Position numbers and translations under genes: made by a program. The notes beneath the pieces were generated by a model. That model had not been told where the DNA came from. It ran no database searches and saw only the letters and a list, made by a program, of their open reading frames with translations. Shown one piece after another: positions 1-5,600 of a stretch of 6,017 nt of DNA. The stretch covers positions 1-6,017 of the forward strand of contig JAEDOA010000095.1 in the NCBI GenBank assembly GCA_016302195.1. The letters run 5' to 3'. This DNA comes from Erysipelotrichaceae bacterium. Its GTDB lineage: Bacteria; Bacillota_I; Bacilli_A; Erysipelotrichales; Erysipelotrichaceae. Position 1 is the first letter of the stretch. Each line of letters starts with the position of its first letter.

Positions 1-41
1 AAAACTGGGAGCTTTGTGTTTTCACACTTCTCACAGTTTTT
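1..41 (+). terminator. Probable rho-independent terminator of an upstream gene (possibly bidirectional)
   Basis: AAAACTG (1-7) pairs with CAGTTTT (34-40), GAG (9-11) with CTC (30-32), and TGTG (15-18) with CACA (23-26) across a TTTT loop. About 14 of 18 positions pair. The A-run on the left arm and the T-run (37-41) on the right arm are typical of terminators that work in both directions. It lies about 50 bp before the XRE gene, so an attenuator or operator role for that gene is a less likely alternative. The gene it would terminate is outside the window. Confidence 0.5.
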
Positions 42-77
42 ATCATACGAAAAGCTATTCTTTAATTGTCAAAACAC

Positions 78-84
78 AGGGAGG
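78..84 (+). promoter_or_regulatory. Shine-Dalgarno site fixing the XRE gene start
   Basis: AGGGAGG lies 8 nt before ATG 93 and decides against the in-frame upstream TTG at 66. Confidence 0.85.
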
Positions 85-92
85 AAATTTGT

Positions 93-557
93 ATGAATCA
101 AAAGGCAATAGGATTGTTTATATTTCAAAAAAGGAAGGAAAAAAATTTAACACAACAACAACTAGCAGAAAAGCTTGGTGTATCTAATAAGACAGTTTCA
201 AAATGGGAAACAGGCAAATGTATGCCAGATTATTCGATAATAAAAGCTTTATGTGATGAATTGGAAATATCAATTGAAGAGTTGATGGATGGCGAAAAAT
301 CAGAAGAAAAAAGCATTCGTACATATGATGAAGATCAAATTTTAGACTTGTTGAAAAAAACACATGATTTAGAGAAACAAAAGGAATTGCTATTTGGTTT
401 TTTACTTATTGTGATGGCAATCGCCTTGCAGACACTTTCCCGCACATTGGGTGGTTCCAATATTAAAGACTTTTTTGCTGGTCTTCTATTAGGAATATCA
501 ATTGTTGAAATGCTGGTTGGTATTTATGTGGTTGGCAAAGGTATCTCAACACAATAA
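93..557 (+). CDS. XRE-family HTH regulator with two C-terminal membrane segments
   Basis: This 154-residue protein has an N-terminal Cro/C1-type helix-turn-helix at about residues 8-62. The core signature LTQQQLAEKLGVSNKTVSKWE is family-typical, followed by G-x-x-MPDYSIIKALCDELEIS and the common ELMDGE exit. A charged linker (about 66-98) leads to two hydrophobic segments, about 100-117 and 127-148, so the protein is probably a membrane-tethered DNA-binding protein. Proteins of this layout are widespread in gut Firmicutes; their signals are mostly unknown. I chose ATG 93 because AGGGAGG (78-84) sits 8 nt upstream; a TTG at 66 is in frame but lies before that site. It stands alone, with terminators on both sides, so it is probably monocistronic. 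Target genes cannot be inferred. The family call is firm; the sensing role is inference. Confidence 0.93.
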   Translation: MNQKAIGLFIFQKRKEKNLTQQQLAEKLGVSNKTVSKWETGKCMPDYSIIKALCDELEISIEELMDGEKSEEKSIRTYDEDQILDLLKKTHDLEKQKELLFGFLLIVMAIALQTLSRTLGGSNIKDFFAGLLLGISIVEMLVGIYVVGKGISTQ

Positions 558-649
558 ACCTTAAGCTAACATATTAGACATGATAAAAAGGTAAAAATGC
601 GCCCTTTGAAAAATGGCACTTATAAATCATAGATTCATAAGATTGTAAA

Positions 650-683
650 AGCCACAGCACTTACACTGCTGTGGCTATCTTTG
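650..683. terminator. Strong bidirectional rho-independent terminator
   Basis: AGCCACAGCA (650-659) and TGCTGTGGCT (667-676) form a perfect 10-bp stem with a 7-nt loop. Reading plus, it is followed by the T-rich ATCTTTG and can end the XRE transcript. Reading minus, the stem is followed by TTTT (complement of 647-650) and can end the M16 peptidase operon, whose stop codon is about 95 nt away. One hairpin serving convergent genes fits the layout. Nothing else in 558-768 looks coding. A smaller imperfect 9-bp hairpin (620-640) has no T-run. Confidence 0.85.
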
Positions 684-768
684 TATCTTATCCCATTATG
701 TAATAGTATCGAAACAAGGATTGATGATAATTGAGATGGGTCAATCACATTTTTTCAAAAGAGTTTTT

Positions 769-3645
769 CTACAATGTGTTTACTCTTTCAATATTTCCGC
801 ATTGTTCTATTGCTGATTTAGGGCCTACTAAACAAATTTTATAATTGTCAATTTGTTGTAAAAGCTTAATAGCTTTAGAAATATCTGCTTTGCTGAATGA
901 TAAAATCTGCTTTCTAAACTGGCATTTATCCTGATAATCAATATCACATAAGTATTCTCTATTGCCAATAGATATTTCGCTTTTTCCTGTCAAGATAGGT
1001 TCACTATTGCCAATTGCCCCTATAATATAACTGTCTAAATCTACACTATTGGAAAGAATTTGATTTAAATAATCCAGAAGGTGATTGTAAACATTAAATG
1101 AATTACAAGGATTTGGATCACGGTAAGAATAAAATGCTAAACAATCCTTTTTGATTGACATACCGCAGCCATAGGCGTTGCATTTTGCCCTTATTTCGTT
1201 CCAAAGGTAATCTAGTGATACCATTGATGATATTACTGAAAACTGCCCTAAAAAGTCTTCTGTAATGCAAGAAGTATCTGCTACCATAACCGCAAAGGAA
1301 ACTTGTCCTGGAATTTCTATTGCTTCATTTTCAAAGCCATTTAAAGTCCTGATCTTTTTAGCTGTAATTTTGTTCTTCTTATATCTTTGAGACTTTATCT
1401 TTTCTGCTAGTCTTTCGTTATTTTGACTAGATAATGATATAATCAATCTATCACTATCAAATACCTTATCATACAATTGCTTCAGTTCGCTAATAATCAC
1501 ATCATCATCTTGATTGATTAATTCCAAAATGTAGCAGTAGTAATTGTAACCACTAATGTAATCAGAGGCAACTTTGTCACTAGATAAAGCGGATAAAGCT
1601 TTTGATAGAGCAAATTGCTGTCCCGAGTTGATAATAGCTTGCTGCAGATCGTTTTTAATTTGAACAATTATATCTCTTATCGCATTAATATCTTCAAATA
1701 GAGTGTGATTCAATAATTGATTTATCATATTTAAAACACAGTCTTCATTATTATTTAGATAGCTATACTTACAATTCAGCATGATTTTACTATCAGAATT
1801 GTGGAAAGAATTATAGATATTAGTTGATAAAGAGAAACTGCCTAGATAGCTATATTTATCAATTAAAAACTGAGTTAAAGGCATAGATAAACAATCCAGT
1901 TCACCAATCAAAGCAATTAAAACAGATAAAAGTGATAACTCTTCATTGCTTAAATCATCAACCTGATACAATTCATTAACATAGGTAATATCACTGTTTT
2001 TTACAGGATAACTTATTAAAGTAGTCCCTTTATACTGTATTACCTCTTTTTCAATATATTGAGCTAATGGATCTATATCATCTATGCTTAGTTTTGGCAA
2101 ACATTTTTTATCCTCTAATGTATCTGTTTTGCATTGCCACTGGTTGAAATCTCTATTAAGTTGGACTAAATCATCAAACTGTTTTGTTGATAGATTATTT
2201 CTGTATTCTAACAGTTTTTCATTTCTTTGGGTTTCAATCAATTGGTTATAGCCCTCTTTAGGCTTTAAAATTACAGAAGCATAATGCTTGCTATTTAGTA
2301 TACCTTTTTCAATCAAGTCAACAAAATAATTTGTATCAACTAGTTTCCTTAGTCTTTGATACATTTCGTCATACAGTAAGCCATCTAAAGGATTTCCACC
2401 ATAATTCATGCAATTAATCCCGATGAGACTGTAAATAATTCCAGCAGGTATTTTAGAAAAATCCCTTTCCTTACTGACAAATTCCATATTGCTGATTATC
2501 GCATTAACTAATTGTTTATCAATACCATTATTAACCACATCAGATAACGCCTTATCAATTAATTCCTTAATCTTTTCGTAGTTATTTTCATCACAGTTGT
2601 AAACTGTAATACATAAAAACGGCTGTAATACTTCATCAACTACCGTTACTACTACATTTTCTGCCAGATTAGCTGATATGAGGGTTTTTGGAAGTAAAGA
2701 CTCATTGCTATCAGCTAAAGCTTTAGCGATTATATTATAGGCGGTTATCTTATCATATTCATTGTAATTGGCAATCACATAGCCAAAATTGATGATTGAT
2801 CTGTTTTGATAGATACCATCAGAAGGCTGATAATAGTATAGTTTTTTCTCATTAATTACCGGTTTTTGATAGTCAATTGATATATGTAAATCTTTGTATT
2901 TATAATTACACAAATAGTTCTCGTCAATCAATCGCAACAAACCATCAATATCCAATTTACCATCAACAAAAATCATCGCATTTGAAGGATGATAATATTT
3001 ATCATAACTATCACAAAATTGTTTATAAGAAAGCTTTATTATTTCACTAGGATCACCGCCACTGCAATATCCATAAGTAGTATCAGGAAATAAATGTTGC
3101 GATAAATATTGGTCTGCTAGCCTTTCAGCGCTGGAAAAAGCCCCTTTCATTTCCGAATAAACAACACCATTATATTTTATATCTCCACTAGCTTCGTCAA
3201 CCTGATACCTGATTCCTTCCTGATAAAAAATATTCGGATTACTTCTACAAATAGGATTAAAAACCCCATCCAAATAAACATCGACCAAATTCATAAAGTC
3301 TTTTTCATTTCGGCTACTTATTGGATATACTGTTTTATCCGGGTAAGTCATCGCATTTAGAAATGTTTGTAGTGACCCTTTCAACAAATCAACAAAAGGC
3401 TCCTTAAGTGGATATTTCTTTGAGCCATTTAATACTGAGTGTTCCAAAATATGGAATACACCACTGCTGTCAGTTGGAACCGTCTTAAAGCCTATCGCAA
3501 AACTCTTATTATCATCATCACGTTGAAGATAGAACAAAGGTGTTTTTGTTTTATCATATACAAAATAAAAGGCTACAGCCTTTATTTCAGTTACTTCTTT
3601 TACATCAACAAGCCTAAAGCCATGATATATTTGATTAATTTGCAT
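769..3645 (-). CDS. M16-family zinc metallopeptidase (PreP/insulinase type)
   Basis: The 958-residue protein matches the length of single-chain M16C peptidases (PreP, Cym1), which form a closed chamber from two M16 halves and degrade short unfolded peptides. The inverted zinc motif is HILEH: H65 and H69 are ligands and E68 is the catalytic base. The distal ligand is E165 in VVYSEMKG, 96 residues after H69, as in PreP. Other hallmarks are LNGSKKYPLKEPF, NAMTYPDKTVYP (about 97-108), SGGDP and YYHPSNA. An M16C-associated middle region follows about residue 440. The C-terminal substrate-binding pair is present as R819 and Y825 (IR...AYG), followed by FYSYRDPN (838-845). No signal peptide is visible, so it is probably cytosolic. 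AGGAGG (3651-3656) lies 5 nt before the ATG, directly after the stop of the preceding membrane gene, so it is the last gene of that operon. Oddities: the usual GG before AYG is CN, and the protein is cysteine-rich. Substrate unknown. Confidence 0.95.
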   Translation of the reverse strand: MQINQIYHGFRLVDVKEVTEIKAVAFYFVYDKTKTPLFYLQRDDDNKSFAIGFKTVPTDSSGVFHILEHSVLNGSKKYPLKEPFVDLLKGSLQTFLNAMTYPDKTVYPISSRNEKDFMNLVDVYLDGVFNPICRSNPNIFYQEGIRYQVDEASGDIKYNGVVYSEMKGAFSSAERLADQYLSQHLFPDTTYGYCSGGDPSEIIKLSYKQFCDSYDKYYHPSNAMIFVDGKLDIDGLLRLIDENYLCNYKYKDLHISIDYQKPVINEKKLYYYQPSDGIYQNRSIINFGYVIANYNEYDKITAYNIIAKALADSNESLLPKTLISANLAENVVVTVVDEVLQPFLCITVYNCDENNYEKIKELIDKALSDVVNNGIDKQLVNAIISNMEFVSKERDFSKIPAGIIYSLIGINCMNYGGNPLDGLLYDEMYQRLRKLVDTNYFVDLIEKGILNSKHYASVILKPKEGYNQLIETQRNEKLLEYRNNLSTKQFDDLVQLNRDFNQWQCKTDTLEDKKCLPKLSIDDIDPLAQYIEKEVIQYKGTTLISYPVKNSDITYVNELYQVDDLSNEELSLLSVLIALIGELDCLSMPLTQFLIDKYSYLGSFSLSTNIYNSFHNSDSKIMLNCKYSYLNNNEDCVLNMINQLLNHTLFEDINAIRDIIVQIKNDLQQAIINSGQQFALSKALSALSSDKVASDYISGYNYYCYILELINQDDDVIISELKQLYDKVFDSDRLIISLSSQNNERLAEKIKSQRYKKNKITAKKIRTLNGFENEAIEIPGQVSFAVMVADTSCITEDFLGQFSVISSMVSLDYLWNEIRAKCNAYGCGMSIKKDCLAFYSYRDPNPCNSFNVYNHLLDYLNQILSNSVDLDSYIIGAIGNSEPILTGKSEISIGNREYLCDIDYQDKCQFRKQILSFSKADISKAIKLLQQIDNYKICLVGPKSAIEQCGNIERVNTL

Positions 3646-3650
3646 AAAAT

Positions 3651-3656
3651 CCTCCT
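3651..3656 (-). promoter_or_regulatory. Shine-Dalgarno site of the M16 peptidase gene
   Basis: On the minus strand AGGAGG lies 5 nt before the ATG. It begins 1 nt after the TAA stop of the upstream membrane-protein gene, which implies co-transcription and possibly coupled translation. Confidence 0.85.
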
Positions 3657-3657
3657 G

Positions 3658-3996
3658 TTAAAAGAAAATATATCCTAAATAAACATATAACATTAGATAA
3701 ATGAAAGAATTAGCCTTTATAAAAGATAACACAAAGGAAATAATACTCAGTTCAAAGATTGATAACTGCATAAATGTCAAAATTAAAAACACAAAGAAAA
3801 CAATAAATTTCTTTACCCAGCCATTTGACTTTCTTCCCTTATAGCCATTTAAGTATACGCCAAAAATAAACAAAGAAATATTTTGTAAAATTGTATAAAT
3901 AGTATATTGATCAGTTACACTTACATATGTTCTAAATAGATATAAAATTAATGAAGCAAGAACAATAACTATTAATGGATAGCCATAACGTTTCAT
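3658..3996 (-). CDS. Small polytopic membrane protein, function unknown
   Basis: I do not recognise this 112-residue protein. It is very hydrophobic, with about four membrane segments: about 6-22, 33-50, 63-80 and 84-112 (the last stretch may be two short helices). A basic loop, GYKGRKSNGWVKK (about 51-63), separates segments 2 and 3. No catalytic or binding motif is visible. The ATG at 3996 starts 1 nt after the TAG stop of the preceding gene, with a modest Shine-Dalgarno-like AGGGTGG about 9 nt before it. The stop at 3658 abuts the peptidase ribosome-binding site. The gene is therefore the middle member of a tight operon. Its size and neighbour suggest it works in the membrane with the gene before it, but that is inference from spacing only. 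Confidence 0.8.
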   Translation of the reverse strand: MKRYGYPLIVIVLASLILYLFRTYVSVTDQYTIYTILQNISLFIFGVYLNGYKGRKSNGWVKKFIVFFVFLILTFMQLSIFELSIISFVLSFIKANSFIYLMLYVYLGYIFF

Positions 3997-3997
3997 A

Positions 3998-4393
3998 CTA
4001 TTTAACCACCCTAGAATTTACAAATGCATAATAAATAGAGAATATCTCTATTAAATCTAAAGAAATAGCTGAAAAATCAAAAGACAAGTGATCGGCTAGA
4101 AAATAGCCAAAATCAAAGCCAACTATGTATAAGTCACATACTAAAATTAATACAAAAACACACAAAGCACCTAAGATAGAAAATCTTAATTGCACTCCTC
4201 TGCCGTAATTAGATATTACATAAGCGATGCAGAATGCTGCAGCGAAATATAGAAGTCTTGGAAAAAAATGAAATAAATTGACAATCAATACAAAAGCAAT
4301 CAAGAAAACTACTGTTAAAGAAACACTTAAGACAAGAGCCTTCTTAAATCTTTGATTACGTGTTATCGCGGTTTTATTAAAAACATTTAACAT
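3998..4393 (-). CDS. Four-helix membrane protein, function unknown
   Basis: This 131-residue protein has a basic N-terminus (TRNQRFKK), then hydrophobic segments at about 18-40, 45-61, 70-92 and 106-126. A loop YGRGVQLRFSILGAL (about 63-77) between segments 2 and 3 resembles the G-rich, basic loop seen in several uncharacterised Firmicute membrane proteins, but I cannot name a family. The start is supported by GAGAGG (4401-4406) placed 7 nt before ATG 4393. It is the first gene of the minus-strand operon, with a TATAAT at 4420-4425 upstream and the next membrane gene starting 1 nt after its stop. The last membrane segment carries several acidic residues on its N-terminal side (DFSAISLDLIE). 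No function is proposed. Confidence 0.82.
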   Translation of the reverse strand: MLNVFNKTAITRNQRFKKALVLSVSLTVVFLIAFVLIVNLFHFFPRLLYFAAAFCIAYVISNYGRGVQLRFSILGALCVFVLILVCDLYIVGFDFGYFLADHLSFDFSAISLDLIEIFSIYYAFVNSRVVK

Positions 4394-4419
4394 ATTAATA
4401 CCTCTCTATTACAACTGTT

Positions 4420-4449
4420 ATTATACTATACAATTAGGTTTTATCGCTA
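4420..4449 (-). promoter_or_regulatory. Putative promoter of the minus-strand membrane/peptidase operon
   Basis: On the minus strand a perfect TATAAT (4420-4425) lies about 27 nt before the first start codon. The -35 region is poor: TAGCGA at 4444-4449 gives an 18-bp spacer. The predicted transcript start is near 4413, leaving a short leader that contains the GAGAGG ribosome-binding site. Confidence 0.5.
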
Positions 4450-4453
4450 AATT

Positions 4454-4512
4454 AAAAAAACTGGTTAGAAAATAAAAAAACTCTTTTATATTTATAACAA
4501 CTTGTGTATAAT
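4454..4512 (+). promoter_or_regulatory. Putative distal tRNA promoter P1 with phased A-tracts
   Basis: TATAAT (4507-4512) is a consensus -10. The -35 is weak (TTTTAT, 4484-4489, 17-bp spacer). Two A7 tracts, each followed by CT (4454-4460 and 4474-4480), are exactly 20 bp apart, about two helical turns. They lie about where an UP element would be relative to a start near 4519. A weak -35 with A-tract help is common for stable-RNA promoters; use here is inferred. Confidence 0.45.
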
Positions 4513-4519
4513 AATACTG

Positions 4520-4559
4520 TTGTTGGACGACCTAAAAGGTGTTCACATGCAGCTAACAA
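4520..4559 (+). other. Structured leader between the two tRNA promoters
   Basis: TTGTTGG (4520-4526) pairs with CTAACAA (4553-4559) as a 7-bp stem including one G-U pair. It encloses a small hairpin, ACCT/AGGT (4530-4533/4537-4540). The outer stem begins almost at the predicted P1 start, so a P1 transcript would carry it at its 5' end. There is no T-run, so it is not a terminator. It might guide processing or antitermination, or may just be the leader shared with rRNA operons of the host. Confidence 0.35.
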
Positions 4560-4587
4560 ACACTTGAGAAAAAACATTAAAAAAGTG

Positions 4588-4617
4588 TTGACAAGTTTCC
4601 GGTTTAGATGCTAGAAT
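4588..4617 (+). promoter_or_regulatory. Strong proximal promoter P2 of the tRNA operon
   Basis: TTGACA (4588-4593) is a consensus -35. After an 18-bp spacer comes TAGAAT (4612-4617), with an extended -10 TGC (4609-4611) just before it. The predicted start near 4624 is about 13 nt before the first tRNA gene. This is the strongest promoter in the window and surely drives the tRNA array. Confidence 0.82.
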
Positions 4618-4636
4618 ATTAAAGCATTGTGGTTAT

Positions 4637-4712
4637 GGAGGTTTAGCTCAGTTGGGAGAGCGTTTGCCTTACAAGCAGAGGGTCAGCGGTTCGAGCCCGT
4701 TAACCTCCACCA
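4637..4712 (+). tRNA. tRNA-Val (anticodon TAC)
   Basis: Acceptor GGAGGTT (4637-4643) pairs with AACCTCC (4702-4708), with discriminator A and encoded CCA. The anticodon loop CTTACAA (4668-4674) gives TAC at 4670-4672. The T loop is TTCGAGC. It is the first gene of a six-tRNA array, 4 nt before the next. Confidence 0.97.
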
Positions 4713-4716
4713 TTGT

Positions 4717-4792
4717 GCCGGATTAGCGCAACTGGCAGAGCAACTGATTTGTAATCAGTAGGTTGTAGGTTCAAGTCCTATATCCGGCACCA
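4717..4792 (+). tRNA. tRNA-Thr (anticodon TGT)
   Basis: Acceptor GCCGGAT (4717-4723) pairs with ATCCGGC, followed by A and encoded CCA. The anticodon stem ACTGA/TCAGT holds loop TTTGTAA, with TGT at 4750-4752. It is followed at once by a T7 run (4793-4799), which may cause some pausing but has no adjacent dedicated hairpin. Confidence 0.97.
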
Positions 4793-4808
4793 TTTTTTTA
4801 ACTAAAGC

Positions 4809-4893
4809 GGGAGGGTAGCGAAGTGGCTAAACGCGGCAGACTGTAAATCTGTTCCCTATGGGTTCGGCAGTTCGAATCTGCCCCCTCCCACCA
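4809..4893 (+). tRNA. tRNA-Tyr (anticodon GTA)
   Basis: This is an 85-nt class II tRNA. Acceptor GGGAGGG (4809-4815) pairs with CCCTCCC (4883-4889), then A and encoded CCA. Loop CTGTAAA has GTA at 4843-4845. The long variable arm contains the CCC/GGG stem, as usual for bacterial tRNA-Tyr. Confidence 0.97.
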
Positions 4894-4904
4894 TTTCCGG
4901 ATAT

Positions 4905-4980
4905 TGGGATGTAGCCAAGTGGTAAGGCACCAGACTTTGACTCTGGCACTTCGCTGGTTCGAACCCAGCCATTCCAGCCA
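4905..4980 (+). tRNA. tRNA-Gln (anticodon TTG)
   Basis: Acceptor TGGGATG (4905-4911) pairs with CATTCCA, with one G-U pair. The U1-A72 start is typical of bacterial tRNA-Gln. Discriminator G and CCA (4978-4980) are encoded. Anticodon stem CCAGA/TCTGG holds loop CTTTGAC, with TTG at 4937-4939. Confidence 0.96.
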
Positions 4981-4983
4981 TGT

Positions 4984-5059
4984 GACCCGTTAGCTCAGTA
5001 GGTAGAGCATCTGACTTTTAATCAGGGGGTCGGGCGTTCAAATCGCCCACGGGTCACCA
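4984..5059 (+). tRNA. tRNA-Lys (anticodon TTT)
   Basis: Acceptor GACCCGT (4984-4990) pairs with ACGGGTC (5049-5055), then A and encoded CCA. Loop CTTTTAA (5015-5021) gives TTT at 5017-5019. It lies only 3 nt after tRNA-Gln, so the two mature ends are separated by processing of one precursor. Confidence 0.97.
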
Positions 5060-5068
5060 CGTAAATAC

Positions 5069-5142
5069 GCGGATGTAGTTCAATGGTAGAACTTCAGCCT
5101 TCCAAGCTGACTACGCGAGTTCGATTCTCGTCATCCGCTCCA
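5069..5142 (+). tRNA. tRNA-Gly (anticodon TCC)
   Basis: Acceptor GCGGATG (5069-5075) pairs with CATCCGC (5132-5138), then T and encoded CCA. Anticodon stem TCAGC/GCTGA holds loop CTTCCAA, with TCC at 5101-5103. It is the last gene of the array; a terminator starts 16 nt downstream. Confidence 0.97.
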
Positions 5143-5157
5143 TTAAAGTAGAATAGG

Positions 5158-5183
5158 TCTCATACTTTGTATGAGGTTTTTTT
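5158..5183 (+). terminator. Rho-independent terminator of the tRNA operon
   Basis: CTCATAC (5159-5165) and GTATGAG (5169-5175) form a perfect 7-bp stem with a TTT loop, extendable by a T-G pair, followed by T7 (5177-5183). Confidence 0.93.
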
Positions 5184-5200
5184 ATATTTAGAATAGATGC

Positions 5201-5236
5201 GAACTCAGGTAATTAAGTTATTCTGGGCTCTTTTTT
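5201..5236 (+). terminator. Second, backup terminator after the tRNA operon
   Basis: GAACTCAG (5201-5208) pairs with CTGGGCTC (5223-5230) with one mismatch and one G-U pair, followed by T6 (5231-5236). It lies 18 nt after the first terminator and would catch read-through from the strongly expressed tRNA genes. Confidence 0.65.
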
Positions 5237-5286
5237 CATTTTTAGATAGTTAATTTTATATGGATAATTAAGTGCTCATCAGTTGC

Positions 5287-5360
5287 TTACACGATTTAAG
5301 ACTAGGGTGCCAAAAATTTTACACGATTTCAAGTAGGGTTGCTAAAGGTTTACTCGATTT
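5287..5360 (+). repeat. Three spaced direct repeats, possible IS end remnant
   Basis: TTACACGATTT occurs at 5287-5297 and 5319-5329, and as TTACTCGATTT at 5350-5360. The spacing is 32 and 31 bp. The first two copies are also followed at similar distance by TAGGGTGCC (5303-5311) and TAGGGTTGCT (5334-5343), so the true unit is about 31 bp. Several direct repeats just inside a TG-started end are known as transposase-binding sites in IS21-family elements. A TG lies at 5273-5274. No transposase and no partner end are in the window, so the IS21 reading is tentative. Confidence 0.6.
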
Positions 5361-5385
5361 CTAATAAATTGATTTCATCATCACA

Positions 5386-5423
5386 GTTTATCCCTCGTTT
5401 ATCCCTCATTTACATATTCCCTC
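5386..5423 (+). repeat. 11-bp tandem repeat pair plus degenerate third copy
   Basis: GTTTATCCCTC is repeated perfectly at 5386-5396 and 5397-5407. A degenerate third unit ending in TTCCCTC finishes at 5423. The 11-bp period is not a multiple of three, so it is not a coding repeat in its present state. Confidence 0.75.
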
Positions 5424-5447
5424 ATTTTGTATAAATGTAAATGTATG

Positions 5448-5481
5448 TTTTCTGGTTGCTTTCTGGTTGTTTTTCTGATTG
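5448..5481 (+). repeat. Three tandem 11-12-bp repeats
   Basis: TTTTCTGGTTG (5448-5458), CTTTCTGGTTG (5459-5469) and TTTTTCTGATTG (5470-5481) are adjacent near-identical units. They resemble small iterons but no replication gene is nearby. Confidence 0.7.
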
Positions 5482-5544
5482 AGAGATGTAGTCATTAATC
5501 TGAATTTTTTGCGCTTTTATCAAAAGTTTACAAAAAGATAAAAT

Positions 5545-5600
5545 AGAGTGACAAATAGAGTGACAGAAAACAATAGACATGTCACTGTAGATGTCACTCT
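5545..5600 (+). repeat. Large symmetrical inverted repeat built from 12-bp direct repeats
   Basis: The left arm (5545-5565) has AGAGTGACA twice, 12 bp apart. The right arm (5580-5600) has TGTCACT twice, also 12 bp apart, ending TGTCACTCT. The arms pair at 18 of 21 positions around a 14-nt loop. It covers the proposed GTG start and the first 17 or so codons of the winged-HTH frame, where it encodes repeated Val-Thr pairs. It could be an operator for a dimeric protein, a stem-loop in mRNA, or a by-product of Val-Thr repeats in an ancestral longer protein. Confidence 0.8.

Larger units (their letters stand above)
5237..5547. other. Gene-free, repeat-rich stretch
   Basis: No plausible gene was found on either strand. 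The longest antisense start-to-stop frame I noted (5495-5406, 29 residues) lacks a ribosome-binding site. The stretch holds three spaced direct repeats (5287-5360), an 11-bp tandem pair (5386-5407) and an 11/12-bp tandem triplet (5448-5481), each listed separately. It marks the change from ordered tRNA/core genes to decayed accessory genes. Confidence 0.6.

Noticed and set aside
66..92. TTG-initiated N-terminal extension of the XRE protein
   Set aside because: The strong AGGGAGG at 78-84 lies inside the extension and is ideally placed for ATG 93.
1..92. Promoter for the XRE gene
   Set aside because: TATCAT at 41-46 is a possible -10, but no -35 at proper spacing could be found, so I do not call it.
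3439..3678. 79-codon plus-strand open frame
   Set aside because: It lies antisense to the 5' part of the M16 peptidase gene, has no ribosome-binding site and reads as low-complexity shadow sequence.
5069..5142. tRNA-Gly as an integration (att) site for the accessory DNA
   Set aside because: No second copy of the tRNA 3' end was seen downstream in the window, and the operon terminators are intact.
5287..5360. CRISPR-like array
   Set aside because: Only three degenerate copies with an 11-bp core, the intervening DNA is itself partly repeated, and no cas gene is present.
5406..5495. Antisense 29-residue frame (ATG 5495 to TGA 5406) followed by an overlapping 19-residue frame
   Set aside because: No ribosome-binding site, very short, and formed from the 11-bp repeats; probably chance.
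5516..5544. Promoter TTTATC-17-TAAAAT before the winged-HTH frame
   Set aside because: Both boxes are weak, and the implied start near 5551 would fall after the proposed GTG start at 5548.
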